Shown one piece after another: positions 45,413-53,452 of a stretch of DNA of 64,000 nucleotides. The notes under the pieces are model-generated. The model saw nothing but the letters and a program-made list of their open reading frames with translations. It did not search any database and was not told where the DNA came from. The DNA is taken from positions 184,010 to 248,009 of the forward strand of contig CAVVJO010000015.1 of the NCBI GenBank assembly GCA_963748545.1, written 5' to 3'. This DNA is from Roseiarcus sp963748545. GTDB lineage: Bacteria; Pseudomonadota; Alphaproteobacteria; Rhizobiales; Beijerinckiaceae. Every line of letters begins with the position of its first letter. The first letter of the stretch is position 1. The translations under genes were made by a program, and so were the position numbers.

Positions 45413-45660
45413 AGCCGCCCTCCGGGGGCGAAGGCCCTCTCTGTTGCGGCTCGGAGTCCGCCAGGGACAGGCGACCGCTGACCGATTGCAAGCATGAGGC
45501 AAAGTCTAGCGGGTTCCCCCGCGCGTGGCGAGCCGGCCGGCCCCGTCGGGCGGCCACATGGACCGAACCGGACACGGAACTCTGTGAAACTTCGATGCGT
45601 TGTCCATCCGCGTGTTACGGCTGTCGAAGGCCGGCCGCCCATGGGAAGCAGGGGGAAGAG

Positions 45661-46245
45661 ATGCGAATCCTGGTGCTCTTCGCGCATCCGGTCGAAACAA
45701 GCTTTGCGGCCGCTCTGCACGACCGGACCCTGCGGACGTTGAAGGGGCGAGGCCACGACGTCGACGACTGCGATCTCTACGCGGAGAAGTTTGACCCGGT
45801 CCTCAGCCGCGAGGAGCGGATCAATTACCGGGACCTCTCCGTCAACCGCCGCAAAGTGGCGCGCTATGTGGACCGCCTCCTCGCCGCCGAAGCGATCGTT
45901 TTCTCTTATCCTGTCTGGAACATGGGTTTCCCGGCGATCCTGAAAGGCTTCCTCGACCGAGTTTTCCTGCCGGGCGTGAGCTTCAGCCTGAAGGAGAATG
46001 GCGATTACGTTCCGACGCTCCACAACATCAAGCGTCTCGGCGCCGTTTGCACCTACGGCAGCAACCATGTTCTCACGATCCTGATGGGCGACCCGCCGCG
46101 GCGCGTGGTGACACGAACGGTGCGCGGAATTTGCGCCCCGGGAACACGATGCGACTATCTCGCCCTCTACGACATGAACCACGACAAGTCCGGGCGCCGG
46201 AAAAAGTTTCTGGCGAAGGTCGAGGCGCACTTCTCGACCTGGTGA
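45661..46245 (+). CDS. Flavodoxin-fold NAD(P)H oxidoreductase, copy 1
   Basis: A 194-residue quinone-reductase/KefF-like flavoprotein. It starts MRILVLFAHPVETSFAAALH (FMN/FAD phosphate loop), with DLYAEKFDPVLSREER, the conserved FSYPVWNMGFPAILKGFLDR and VFLPGVSF. Such enzymes transfer two electrons from NAD(P)H to quinones or nitro compounds. The ATG at 45661 has AGGGGGAAGAG upstream. A second copy follows at 47056, sharing most residues, so this is a tandem duplication. Confidence 0.87.
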   Translation: MRILVLFAHPVETSFAAALHDRTLRTLKGRGHDVDDCDLYAEKFDPVLSREERINYRDLSVNRRKVARYVDRLLAAEAIVFSYPVWNMGFPAILKGFLDRVFLPGVSFSLKENGDYVPTLHNIKRLGAVCTYGSNHVLTILMGDPPRRVVTRTVRGICAPGTRCDYLALYDMNHDKSGRRKKFLAKVEAHFSTW

Positions 46246-46385
46246 AGACCAAGATCCGCCACCGAGAGCCGTTCAGCGAGCCCGAATCGCGAGCGCTGTG
46301 ACGCGCGTCACAGCGGGGGAGCGGATGCAGGCGCAAGACGCTGGCCCATAAGGTCAATCGCAAAATCTACGAAAGGGTATGCGTC

Positions 46386-46643
46386 ATGACGATGCAAGCA
46401 CAGCGTCCCCGCGGCGTCCGGCTGGGCGTCGACTTCGAAGCGAAAGCGCTGATCGCCAACCTCGGCGCGGAAGCCTACTCGGCCGCGTGCGTCCGCGCGC
46501 AAGAGGCGAGCAGCGATGACATGGCGAAGGACTGGAGCGAGGTCGCAAGCGTGATCGCGCGCAAGACGGGGCGGCTTCCTATCGCTAGGGTTTCCATGGG
46601 CGCGCCGCCCGTGCAAGCCGGCGGCGCCTGGCCTTTCACCTGA
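46386..46643 (+). CDS. Small hypothetical protein between the oxidoreductase copies
   Basis: An 85-residue soluble protein starting MTMQAQRPRGVRLGVDFEAK, with a helix AYSAACVRAQEASSDDMAKDW and ending PPVQAGGAWPF. GAAAGG lies upstream. Frame and third-position GC support coding. No family recognised; its place between two paralogous genes suggests it belongs to the same stress or detoxification unit. Confidence 0.55.
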   Translation: MTMQAQRPRGVRLGVDFEAKALIANLGAEAYSAACVRAQEASSDDMAKDWSEVASVIARKTGRLPIARVSMGAPPVQAGGAWPFT

Positions 46644-46907
46644 TAACCGAGCGCCATCCGCGACCGCGTCGACGCCGACGTCGCAAGGCGATATGGCGCC
46701 GTGAGCCCGCCGGCGGAGCGAGCTCAGGAAACGCGACGCGACGATGGTGCTCACGTCGGCAGGACCCGTTTCGCCGTCGCGGCGGTCAGCGTCGGAAAAG
46801 CGGACGATGGCGCCTCTCGACACAGGACCGCGGCGCCGCGATCATGGAAGGGCCTGACGCCATGAGGCGGCGACCCATCCGCGCCGCACGCGTCACGGGA
46901 GAGCGAC

Positions 46908-47048
46908 ATGGCGCAGATCGACGAGACCCCGCTTGTCTCCAGGCGCGCGAGCAATCCACACAGGCCGTTCACCCGCGTCTTCGGCTCCGCGGGCGGGCGC
47001 TTCCAGGCCGTAAAGCGCAAGACGCGCTCGCTCGCCGCCGGCGCGTGA
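46908..47048 (+). CDS. Very small protein directly upstream of oxidoreductase copy 2
   Basis: A 46-residue frame starting MAQIDETPLVSRRASNPHRP and ending in a basic KRKTRSLAAGA tail, with GGGAGAG seven bases before the ATG. Its stop is eight bases upstream of the next ATG, so it may be a translationally coupled leader-type gene. Weak evidence beyond spacing and ribosome site. The 46644-46907 stretch before it shows no other gene. Confidence 0.35.
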   Translation: MAQIDETPLVSRRASNPHRPFTRVFGSAGGRFQAVKRKTRSLAAGA

Positions 47049-47055
47049 GCAGGAC

Positions 47056-47640
47056 ATGCGGATTCTGGTGCTCTTTGCCCATCCGGTCGAGACGAGCTTC
47101 GCGGCAGGGCTGCATGATCGAGTCGTCCGTGCGCTGAAGGCGCGCGGACACGATGTGGACGATTGCGACCTCTATGCGGAGACGTTCAACCCCGTGATGA
47201 GTTGCGAGGAGCGGATCGACTACTATGATTTGTCCCGCAACCGTCGCGAAGTCGGACCGTATGTCGAACGGCTTCTCGCGGCGGAGGCGTTGGTCTTCTC
47301 GTTCCCGGTCTGGAACATGGGTTTCCCGGCGATCCTGAAGGGCTTCGTCGACCGGGTGTTCCTGCCGGGGGTGAGCTTCGATATGAAGGCCAACGGCGAC
47401 TACGTCGCGAGGCTGCACAACGTCCGGCGGCTCGGCGTAGCCTGCACCTACGGCGGCGGCCAACTCCTCACAAGCCTGATGGGCGATCCGCCGCGGCGCT
47501 TCCTGACGCGCTCGATGCGCGGCATGTGCGCGCGTGGGACGCGATGCGACTATCTCGCCCTTTACGACATGGACCACGCCAAGCCCGAGCGCAGGAAAAA
47601 ATTCCTTGCGAGGGTCGAGGCGCATTTTTCGAACTGGTGA
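47056..47640 (+). CDS. Flavodoxin-fold NAD(P)H oxidoreductase, copy 2
   Basis: A 194-residue paralogue of the protein at 45661, with the same start MRILVLFAHPVETSFAAGLH, FSFPVWNMGFPAILKGFVDR and VFLPGVSFDM. Length and all conserved blocks are the same; differences are mostly conservative. The two are about 1.4 kb apart in the same direction, consistent with tandem duplication followed by divergence. Confidence 0.87.
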   Translation: MRILVLFAHPVETSFAAGLHDRVVRALKARGHDVDDCDLYAETFNPVMSCEERIDYYDLSRNRREVGPYVERLLAAEALVFSFPVWNMGFPAILKGFVDRVFLPGVSFDMKANGDYVARLHNVRRLGVACTYGGGQLLTSLMGDPPRRFLTRSMRGMCARGTRCDYLALYDMDHAKPERRKKFLARVEAHFSNW

Positions 47641-47832
47641 GAATTGTCGGCGCCGCCGCCAGGCGCTGCGCTCGCGGCTAGAAGTCAGAACCGCGACGGC
47701 GCGGCGCCTGGCGCCTTGCGCCTGCGAAAGGCGATCCGCAGCAAGGAGATGGCGCCGTTCTCGAAGCTGAGGGCCGCCTGGTTCAGATGGGGGATTTCGA
47801 TCACCCCATGCGCCCTGGCGCCCCGCTCCTCC

Positions 47833-48141
47833 TCATTCCTCGGGTTCAGTGTCGAACCGAAGCGGATAACCGCGCGACGCGCCATACTCCGTGCCGCTCG
47901 TCGCCTTGGTCTCTGCGATATCCTTGGCGAACACGCCGACCACGCAGACACCCTTCTTGTGGGCGGTCAGCATGACGGCGGCGGCCTGTGATTCGTTCAT
48001 CCGGAACACCGCCTTCAGAACCTCGACCACGAAGTCGCGCGGCGTATAGTCGTCGTTGAACAGAAGAACCTTGTGCAGGCGCGGACGGTCAACTTTCGTT
48101 TCCGTCTTGGTCCGGACCCTGGTGACCGTCTTGCTCATCAT
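47833..48141 (-). CDS. clpS: ATP-dependent Clp protease adaptor ClpS
   Basis: ClpS delivers N-degron substrates to ClpAP. The 102-residue protein has a flexible basic N-terminus and the conserved core HKVLLFNDDYTPRDFVVEVL (N-degron pocket residues NDDYT), MLTAHKKGVCVVGVF and KDIAETKA. clpA is not in the window. It is divergent from the Rieske oxygenase gene; 47641-47832 downstream contains no gene I can support. Confidence 0.94.
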   Translation of the reverse strand: MMSKTVTRVRTKTETKVDRPRLHKVLLFNDDYTPRDFVVEVLKAVFRMNESQAAAVMLTAHKKGVCVVGVFAKDIAETKATSGTEYGASRGYPLRFDTEPEE

Positions 48142-48262
48142 GGCCCCTGGAGGCAGGCTGGAGGCGTCGTCCTATAATCGCATGCCGCGCGATGGCTTTT
48201 CAAGCGTCGGCAAGAGTCTTGCTAACCAGACCGCGTTCGCATCGTTCCCAGAAAGGCCCGCC

Positions 48263-49276
48263 ATGCTTAACACCCGGCAGAAGGTTCTGCGCAACTTCTG
48301 GTACGCCACCGTCCCCACCGACGCGCTGAAGAACGGGCCAAAGCCGTTTCGCCTGCTTGGGCAACCGGTCGTCCTCTTTCTCGACGAAGAGGGCGAGCCG
48401 GCCGCGCTTGAGGACCGCTGCTGCCATCGCACGGCGAAATTGTCGAAAGGCTGGATCAAGGAAGGCCACATCGTCTGCGGCTACCACGGCTGGGAGTATG
48501 ACCGGACGGGAAAGCTCGTGAACATCCCCCAGTTCCCGTTCGAACAGGCGGTCCCGAACGCGCGGGCGCAATCCTTCCTCGCCCAGGCTCGATACGGCTA
48601 TGTCTGGGTCTGCCTCGGCGAGCCGCTGTTCGACATTCCGGATCTGCCAGAAGATCGCGACCCCGCCTTTCGCCGCATCCACCAGTTCGACGACCTCTGG
48701 CGCTGTTCCGCCTTGCGGATGATGGAGAATTCCTTCGACAACGCGCATTTCGCTTTCGTGCACAAGAACACCTTTGGCGACATCGCCCAGCCGAAGCCGG
48801 AAAAATACGAGATCACCGAGACCGACTACGGCTTCGTCGCCGAAACCATCGTGCCGGTGAAAAACCCTCCGGAGGCCGCCCGCATTACGGGTACGAGCGA
48901 GCCTTGGACGAAGCGCAAGATGCGCAACGCCTGGTTCATGCCGTTCTGCCGCACGATGGATATGGAATATCCGTCGGGCCTCAGGCACCTGATCTTCAAC
49001 TCCGCGACGCCGATCGACGACGGCTCGATCCAGCTTGTCCAGATCCTCTACCGCAACGACCGCGAGGAGGATTGTTCGACCGCGGAGCTGCGCGCATGGG
49101 ACGGCAAGATCATCGAGGAAGACCGCGAAATTCTCGAATCGACCGACCCCGACGCGATCGTCGACATGAGCCGCAAGCTCGAAATGCACATGCCCTCCGA
49201 CCGGCCGGGCATGCTGATGCGCCAGCGCCTGAACGCGCTTCTGAAAGAGCACGGCGAGCACGAGGTCCCGCGCTGA
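48263..49276 (+). CDS. Rieske [2Fe-2S] aromatic ring-hydroxylating oxygenase, alpha subunit type
   Basis: A 337-residue oxygenase. The Rieske centre is CCHRTAKL (C-x-H) then CGYHGWEYD (C-x2-H) at residues ~50-75, and the mononuclear iron site DNAHFAFVH (D-x2-H-x4-H) follows at ~160, preceded by the bridging region MMENSFDN. Closest in style to vanillate O-demethylase/PobA-like oxygenases that need a separate reductase, not seen nearby. Start ATG at 48263 (MLNTRQKVLRNFWYATV) is preferred over the in-frame extension that overlaps clpS. The following 49277-49680 holds no gene I can support. Confidence 0.88.
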   Translation: MLNTRQKVLRNFWYATVPTDALKNGPKPFRLLGQPVVLFLDEEGEPAALEDRCCHRTAKLSKGWIKEGHIVCGYHGWEYDRTGKLVNIPQFPFEQAVPNARAQSFLAQARYGYVWVCLGEPLFDIPDLPEDRDPAFRRIHQFDDLWRCSALRMMENSFDNAHFAFVHKNTFGDIAQPKPEKYEITETDYGFVAETIVPVKNPPEAARITGTSEPWTKRKMRNAWFMPFCRTMDMEYPSGLRHLIFNSATPIDDGSIQLVQILYRNDREEDCSTAELRAWDGKIIEEDREILESTDPDAIVDMSRKLEMHMPSDRPGMLMRQRLNALLKEHGEHEVPR

Positions 49277-49762
49277 TCGCTTCGACGTGAAGACGTAGGC
49301 TGCGGCGGCTCGCGGCAGGACATCGCGATATCCGCATGTCCGCCTGCGTGATCGCGATCCTGATCAAGGCCCCGCTCCGACGTGCTGACTTCCAGGACGT
49401 GGCGATCGGCGGGCTCATGATCGTATCCCTCGCGGTCAGCGGGCGTTCGACCGGCGCGGAGACAGCGCCTCGCGCGAGGCCCAACCCGGCAGAGGAGCAA
49501 CTCAGGCGGCGCTGTCAGCGCTCGATACTCAAAAGAGGTACATGCGCTTCTCACACACCTCCTATTAGCGTCCTGCAACCCCGTTGCGAATTAGCCTGCG
49601 GCCGGCGCACGACGGATCGCGGGTGAACACACATGTTACCTCCATTAACATTTTGCCGTGCGGTATTTTCCGTGAGGGCCCGGTGCCAAAAAAAGAACTG
49701 CCGCCAAAAAACTCCCAATCGAGCGAGTTGGGGAACAAGCTGCGTTCATTGCCGAAAAAGGG

Positions 49763-50110
49763 ATGGGCTCCGCGTCTGTCGAGGGCCGCCCATCGTCCCT
49801 GGAAGGCGTGGAGATCATTCGCGCATTTTTGAAAATCGAGCACCGAGAAGTGCGCGAAGCGATCATTAAACTCGTTACGAGTCTTTCGTCACTCAAATCC
49901 GGCGCCAATGACCTCAGCCCATCTTTTCTACTAATGCTGAAAGAATTCTTGTTGATCGGATTGCGCGCCATTCTTGATCTCAGCGATTGCTATATCGACG
50001 AAATACGCAAGCACCGGATATTCGGCTTTTTCAGCATCCATGCGGGCCTTGGTCAGCTCCGCTTCGATAGCACGCAATACGCTCCGACGCGACGCCGCTC
50101 GCTGGGCTGA
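49763..50110 (+). CDS. Regulator-tail-like protein, copy 2 of the convergent pair (partner B')
   Basis: The core VEIIRAFLKIEHREVREAIIKLV matches the protein at 27670-27960 (ELIRAFLRIGQKSVRDEII in shared part). Upstream of the ATG the same frame stays protein-like, with KKLPIERVGEQAAFIAEKG, back to a TGA near 49673 but without a clear start, so the N-terminus may be lost. The last ~60 residues overlap the convergent gene and are probably not coding. The region is AT-richer than its neighbours, suggesting transfer. Confidence 0.45.
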   Translation: MGSASVEGRPSSLEGVEIIRAFLKIEHREVREAIIKLVTSLSSLKSGANDLSPSFLLMLKEFLLIGLRAILDLSDCYIDEIRKHRIFGFFSIHAGLGQLRFDSTQYAPTRRRSLG

Positions 50111-50164
50111 AATTAGCATACCGGAAACGGAAGGGTTTCCATTCGTTCCTCGTTCGTTTGCCAA
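49931..50164 (-). CDS. Small protein, copy 2 of the convergent pair (partner A')
   Basis: A 77-residue protein starting MANERGTNGNPSVSGMLISAQ with a helix RRSVLRAIEAELTKARMDAE and the block PVLAYFVDIAIAEIK shared with the protein at 27522. An AGGAG-like GGCAGGAGAT lies upstream on the coding strand. It faces partner B'. Function unknown. Confidence 0.5.
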   Translation of the reverse strand: MANERGTNGNPSVSGMLISAQRAASRRSVLRAIEAELTKARMDAEKAEYPVLAYFVDIAIAEIKNGAQSDQQEFFQH

Positions 50165-50526
50165 GACTATCTCCTGCCAAACCAGAGTTTACACCTGGAT
50201 TATAGTTGATTTTACGACCTATGCCAACCCGGAAATGAGGTGCGCTCGATTTCCGAACGCCGCGCGCGGGCTTCCTGAGCTATCCGCCGCAAGCCCGTCC
50301 TGACCTTTGACGAGTGGCCGCCAGACTGAGACTGCCTCGCGATCCCCACGTCCGGAGGGGACTCGTCGTCACGGACCCGTCCCGCGAAGCGGACGTCGTG
50401 CAGGGTCGCGACGGTCTCGCTCCACGCCAGCTCGTCATCGTCAGGGACAAAGTAGCGCAACGCGGCCGCTTGCACCGCGGCGGTCGCAGTCGCATCATCC
50501 CCCCTGGAATGGGTTGGAGAGAGATA

Positions 50527-50884
50527 ATGACAATGCGCGGATTCTCGGCGTTTGCGGCGCTCATCTGCGTATTTTCGCCGGCATTGGCTTACGCCGGCCC
50601 CTGCGCCGACGACCTCTACCGAGCCAGCGTGGACATCGGGAAGCGGCTCGACGAGATCGCAGCCAAAGGCAAGGGCGGGGCCGAGTTCGACTTTCGCCAC
50701 CGCGCATCATCAGCCGACCCCGTCGAGTGTCGCCGGGGCTGAAGAGAAGCTCGGGGATATTTCCGAGGCGCAAGTGCACGCGGTTCGCGAATTTATGGTG
50801 GAAGCGCGAAAGGCCGACGACGCCGGAAATAAGGACGCCTGCGAGAAGGCCCTATTGGAGGCTCGCGGCCTCCTCGGGATGTAA
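50527..50884 (+). CDS. Small secreted protein, one-base frameshift
   Basis: Signal peptide MTMRGFSAFAALICVFSPALA, then AGPCADDLYRASVDIGKRLD in one frame; the continuation ATAHHQPTPSSVAGAEEKLG and EARKADDAGNKDACEKALLEA is in another. Removing one G of GGGG at 50677-50680 joins them to ~118 residues. The HHQPTPxSVAxAE motif between two Cys-containing helices is shared by a family of small exported proteins in rhizobia. GGAGAG precedes the ATG. Function unknown. Confidence 0.6.
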
Positions 50885-51018
50885 GGCCAAAGACCCCCTG
50901 CGATCGGCCCGCCCCGAGCCGCGTGTCTGCGCCGCGAGCGAGACAGTGCGCGTTCGCCCTTCCTCGCCGGCGCCGAGACCGAGGCCCGCCTGACGGCCGC
51001 TCGCCCGCCAATAAAAAA

Positions 51019-51041
51019 GAGGCTCCGGACCGCGGAGCCTC
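51019..51041. terminator. Bidirectional hairpin terminator, left copy (IS1182 target duplication)
   Basis: GAGGCTCCG-GACCG-CGGAGCCTC: a 9-bp perfect stem with a 5-base loop, preceded by an A6 tract. An identical 23-mer flanks the other side of the IS at 52549-52571 followed by TATCTTTT. Joined, they form one bidirectional terminator between the convergent secreted-protein and PEP-CTERM genes. Confidence 0.8.
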
Positions 51042-52548
51042 AGACTGCTGACAAACCCCTGGCGCGAGCCAGGGGTTTTTGATTCAGTCATTCATGATTT
51101 GGCTACCTGCTCCGACACAGACCGCTTTTGAGATTGTCTGGCTTGATCAGCTTGTCCCGGCTGATCACCTGTTGCGCAAGATCGATGCGGCGATCGACTT
51201 TTCGTTCATTCACGATCTGACGGCTTCGCTGTATTGCGCCGACAACGGTCGTCCGCCGCTGGATCCGACCCTGATGTTCAAGGCGCTCTTCATTGGCTAC
51301 CTGTTCGGAGTGCGCTCGGAGCGGCAGTTGGTTCGGGAGATCGAGGTCAACCTCGCCTATCGCTGGTTTCTGGGGCTGAAGCTGACGGACCCGGTGTTCG
51401 ACGCCTCGACGCTGAGCCAGAACCGCAGGCGGCGGTACCAGGACGAGACGATTGCACAAGCCATCTTCGACCGCATCGTCGAGCAGGCGATGGCCCGGGG
51501 CCTGGCCGACGGCTCGACCCTCTACACCGACTCCACTCATCTCAAGGCCAACGCCAACAAGAACAAATTCGACCTGGCGCCGGCGGCGAAGTCTCGCGCG
51601 GCCTACTGGGAGGCGCTCGATGCGGCGGTCGAGGAGGACCGCCTGCGGCATGGGCTCGATCCCCTTCCGCCCAAGCCTCGCCAACCCGAGGTGAAGGAAA
51701 CCAAGATCAGCCGCGCCGACCCGGATTCCGGCTACATGGTTCGGGACGGCAAGCCCAAGGGCTTTTTCTACCTCGACCATCGCACCGTCGACGGCAAGCT
51801 CGGCATCATCACCGACACCCACGCCACGCCCGCCAACGTCCACGACAGCATTCCCTATTTCGAGCGGCTCGATCGGCAGCGCGAGCGGTTCCATCTCAAC
51901 GTCCGCTCGGTCGGGCTCGACGCCGGCTATGCCTCCGCCGCCATCGCCAAGGGATTGGAGGATCGCAACATTCAGGGCGTGACAGGCTATCGCGCGCCAA
52001 CGCCTCCGAAACCCGGAATGATGCGCAAGAGCAAGTTCGTCTACGAGCCCCAGCAGGACGCCTATCGCTGCCCGCAAGGTCAGTTCCTCGCCTACGCGCT
52101 CACCGACCGGGGCGGATATCGGCACTACACGTCCGATCCAAAGATCTGCTCGACCTGCCCGTTGCTCGCTTCCTGCACCGCCAACGCCAAAGCCGAACGG
52201 GTCATCACTCGCCACGTCTGGCAGGACGCGTTCGAACGCATGGACGCTCGCCGCGTCACGATGTGGGGCAAGCTCGTCTACGCCCGTCGCAAGGAGACTG
52301 TCGAACGCTCTTTCGCCGACGCCAAACAGCTCTTCGGCCACCGGTACGCGCGCTTCCGCGGGCTCGTGCGGGTCAGATGCCAGTGCCTCATGGCCGCCGC
52401 CGCGCAGAACATGAAGAAGATCGCTCTCACCGTGGCGCCCCGGAGAAGCCCCGCAACAGCCTAAGCCGAGAAACCGCCGTCACAGCCCTCGCAGCCCAAC
52501 CCCAAAAGAAAAACCCCGCCGAAAAACGACGGGGTTTGTCAGCAGTCT
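51042..52548. mobile_element. IS1182-family insertion sequence, complete
   Basis: 1,507 bp with perfect 18-bp terminal inverted repeats (AGACTGCTGACAAACCCC at 51042-51059 and its complement at 52531-52548) and an intact transposase. It is flanked by identical 23-bp copies of a hairpin terminator. Just inside each end lies a further hairpin with a T tract facing outward reads: AACCCCTGGC/GCCAGGGGTT at 51054-51077 and AAACCCCG/CGGGGTTT at 52511-52537. Confidence 0.93.
51079..52464 (+). CDS. IS1182-family transposase
   Basis: A 461-residue DDE transposase. Signatures: WLDQLVPADHLLRKIDAAID, PPLDPTLMFKALFIGYLFGV, SERQLVREIEVNLAYRWFLG, the first Asp in DGSTLYTDSTHLKANANKNK, GFFYLDHRTVDGKLGIITDT, VGLDAGYASAAIA, the Cys cluster CSTCPLLASC and the final Glu in RKETVERSFADAKQLFGHRY. 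Frame and ends are intact, so it may be active. Confidence 0.95.
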   Translation: MIQSFMIWLPAPTQTAFEIVWLDQLVPADHLLRKIDAAIDFSFIHDLTASLYCADNGRPPLDPTLMFKALFIGYLFGVRSERQLVREIEVNLAYRWFLGLKLTDPVFDASTLSQNRRRRYQDETIAQAIFDRIVEQAMARGLADGSTLYTDSTHLKANANKNKFDLAPAAKSRAAYWEALDAAVEEDRLRHGLDPLPPKPRQPEVKETKISRADPDSGYMVRDGKPKGFFYLDHRTVDGKLGIITDTHATPANVHDSIPYFERLDRQRERFHLNVRSVGLDAGYASAAIAKGLEDRNIQGVTGYRAPTPPKPGMMRKSKFVYEPQQDAYRCPQGQFLAYALTDRGGYRHYTSDPKICSTCPLLASCTANAKAERVITRHVWQDAFERMDARRVTMWGKLVYARRKETVERSFADAKQLFGHRYARFRGLVRVRCQCLMAAAAQNMKKIALTVAPRRSPATA

Positions 52549-52571
52549 GAGGCTCCGGACCGCGGAGCCTC
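52549..52571. terminator. Bidirectional hairpin terminator, right copy
   Basis: Exact repeat of the 23-mer at 51019-51041, followed by TATCTTTT. It serves the minus-strand PEP-CTERM gene, which ends 55 bases to the right. Confidence 0.8.
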
Positions 52572-52625
52572 TATCTTTTCACGCACCCGCCAGCGGCGGG
52601 CCTCCCGGCCTCGATAAGGTCGGGA

Positions 52626-53192
52626 TCAGGCGATCGTCGGGATCGCCTTGCGCGAGCGAAAACCGACAAAGCCGAGACCGGCGAAGCCGAGCAACATCAG
52701 CGCCCACGTCCGCGCTTCGGGCACGGCCGTAAGGGTCAAGGTGTCCGTCCCGCCAAGGTTGGGATTGGTTATTCCGTCGTTATAGGCTTCATTGGTGAGT
52801 GTGATCGTTACCGTCCCGTTGTTGTTCGGCAGATTCAGGAAGGACAGGGCGTTGTTGAATGTGCCGCCGCCAGCGCTCACGCTGTACCAGGGCGCAGACG
52901 CCACCAGATAGCGCGGATCTGAACCGGCCGGGTAGTTTCCAGCCTCAAACCCGATGGACTCGCCGTTCGAGCTGAAATCCAGCCATCCTCCATAAGACGG
53001 GCCCTGGCTCTGAATCGGCCAAGACTGAAACGCGGAATACTCAAGCTTCAACCCGTACGTCGTGTCGAGGACGACTGTTTCAGGCGTTGCGAAATCGGCC
53101 CCCGTAAACGTCAGGGTGTACGTTGCAGCATGCGCGACGCCGATCGCGGCCGGAGCGAGCGCCAGAGCCAAAGCCAGTGACTTGATATGCAT
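52626..53192 (-). CDS. PEPxxWA-CTERM sorting domain protein
   Basis: A 188-residue exported protein. The signal peptide ends VAHAA; a beta-rich, Asn/Gly/Thr-rich body follows; the C-terminus is the sorting signal VPEARTWALMLLGFAGLGFV with a basic FRSRKA tail. Such proteins are processed by an exosortase and released to the surface or extracellular matrix. No exosortase is in the window. Confidence 0.88.
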   Translation of the reverse strand: MHIKSLALALALAPAAIGVAHAATYTLTFTGADFATPETVVLDTTYGLKLEYSAFQSWPIQSQGPSYGGWLDFSSNGESIGFEAGNYPAGSDPRYLVASAPWYSVSAGGGTFNNALSFLNLPNNNGTVTITLTNEAYNDGITNPNLGGTDTLTLTAVPEARTWALMLLGFAGLGFVGFRSRKAIPTIA

Positions 53193-53452
53193 CTCAATAT
53201 CCCCCTTTTAGGGCCAAATGGGTCCGTGCTCGCTATACCCCGCGTCAGCGAGCGGCGTCTGTAAACCTACGGTACCAAGTTCTTTTCCGCAGCGCAATAA
53301 CCTACATCGACAAAACGGCTGGCGGCGCAAGCGCGACGCGAACGAGGTTGTGGTCTCGCCGTTCTCCGCGGACGTTCCTCAAGCCATTGTGACCGCGCGG
53401 ACGCTTCTCAGCCTTGCTGCGGCCCCGTCCCGGCGCCAAAACGGCGCGAGCC

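Noticed and set aside
49336..49626. 96-codon plus-strand frame after the Rieske gene
   Set aside because: Composition differs from real genes here and there is no ribosome site or motif; treated as intergenic.
50212..50700. 162-codon minus-strand frame
   Set aside because: Opposite the secreted-protein gene whose signal peptide and ribosome site are clear; no motif on the minus strand.
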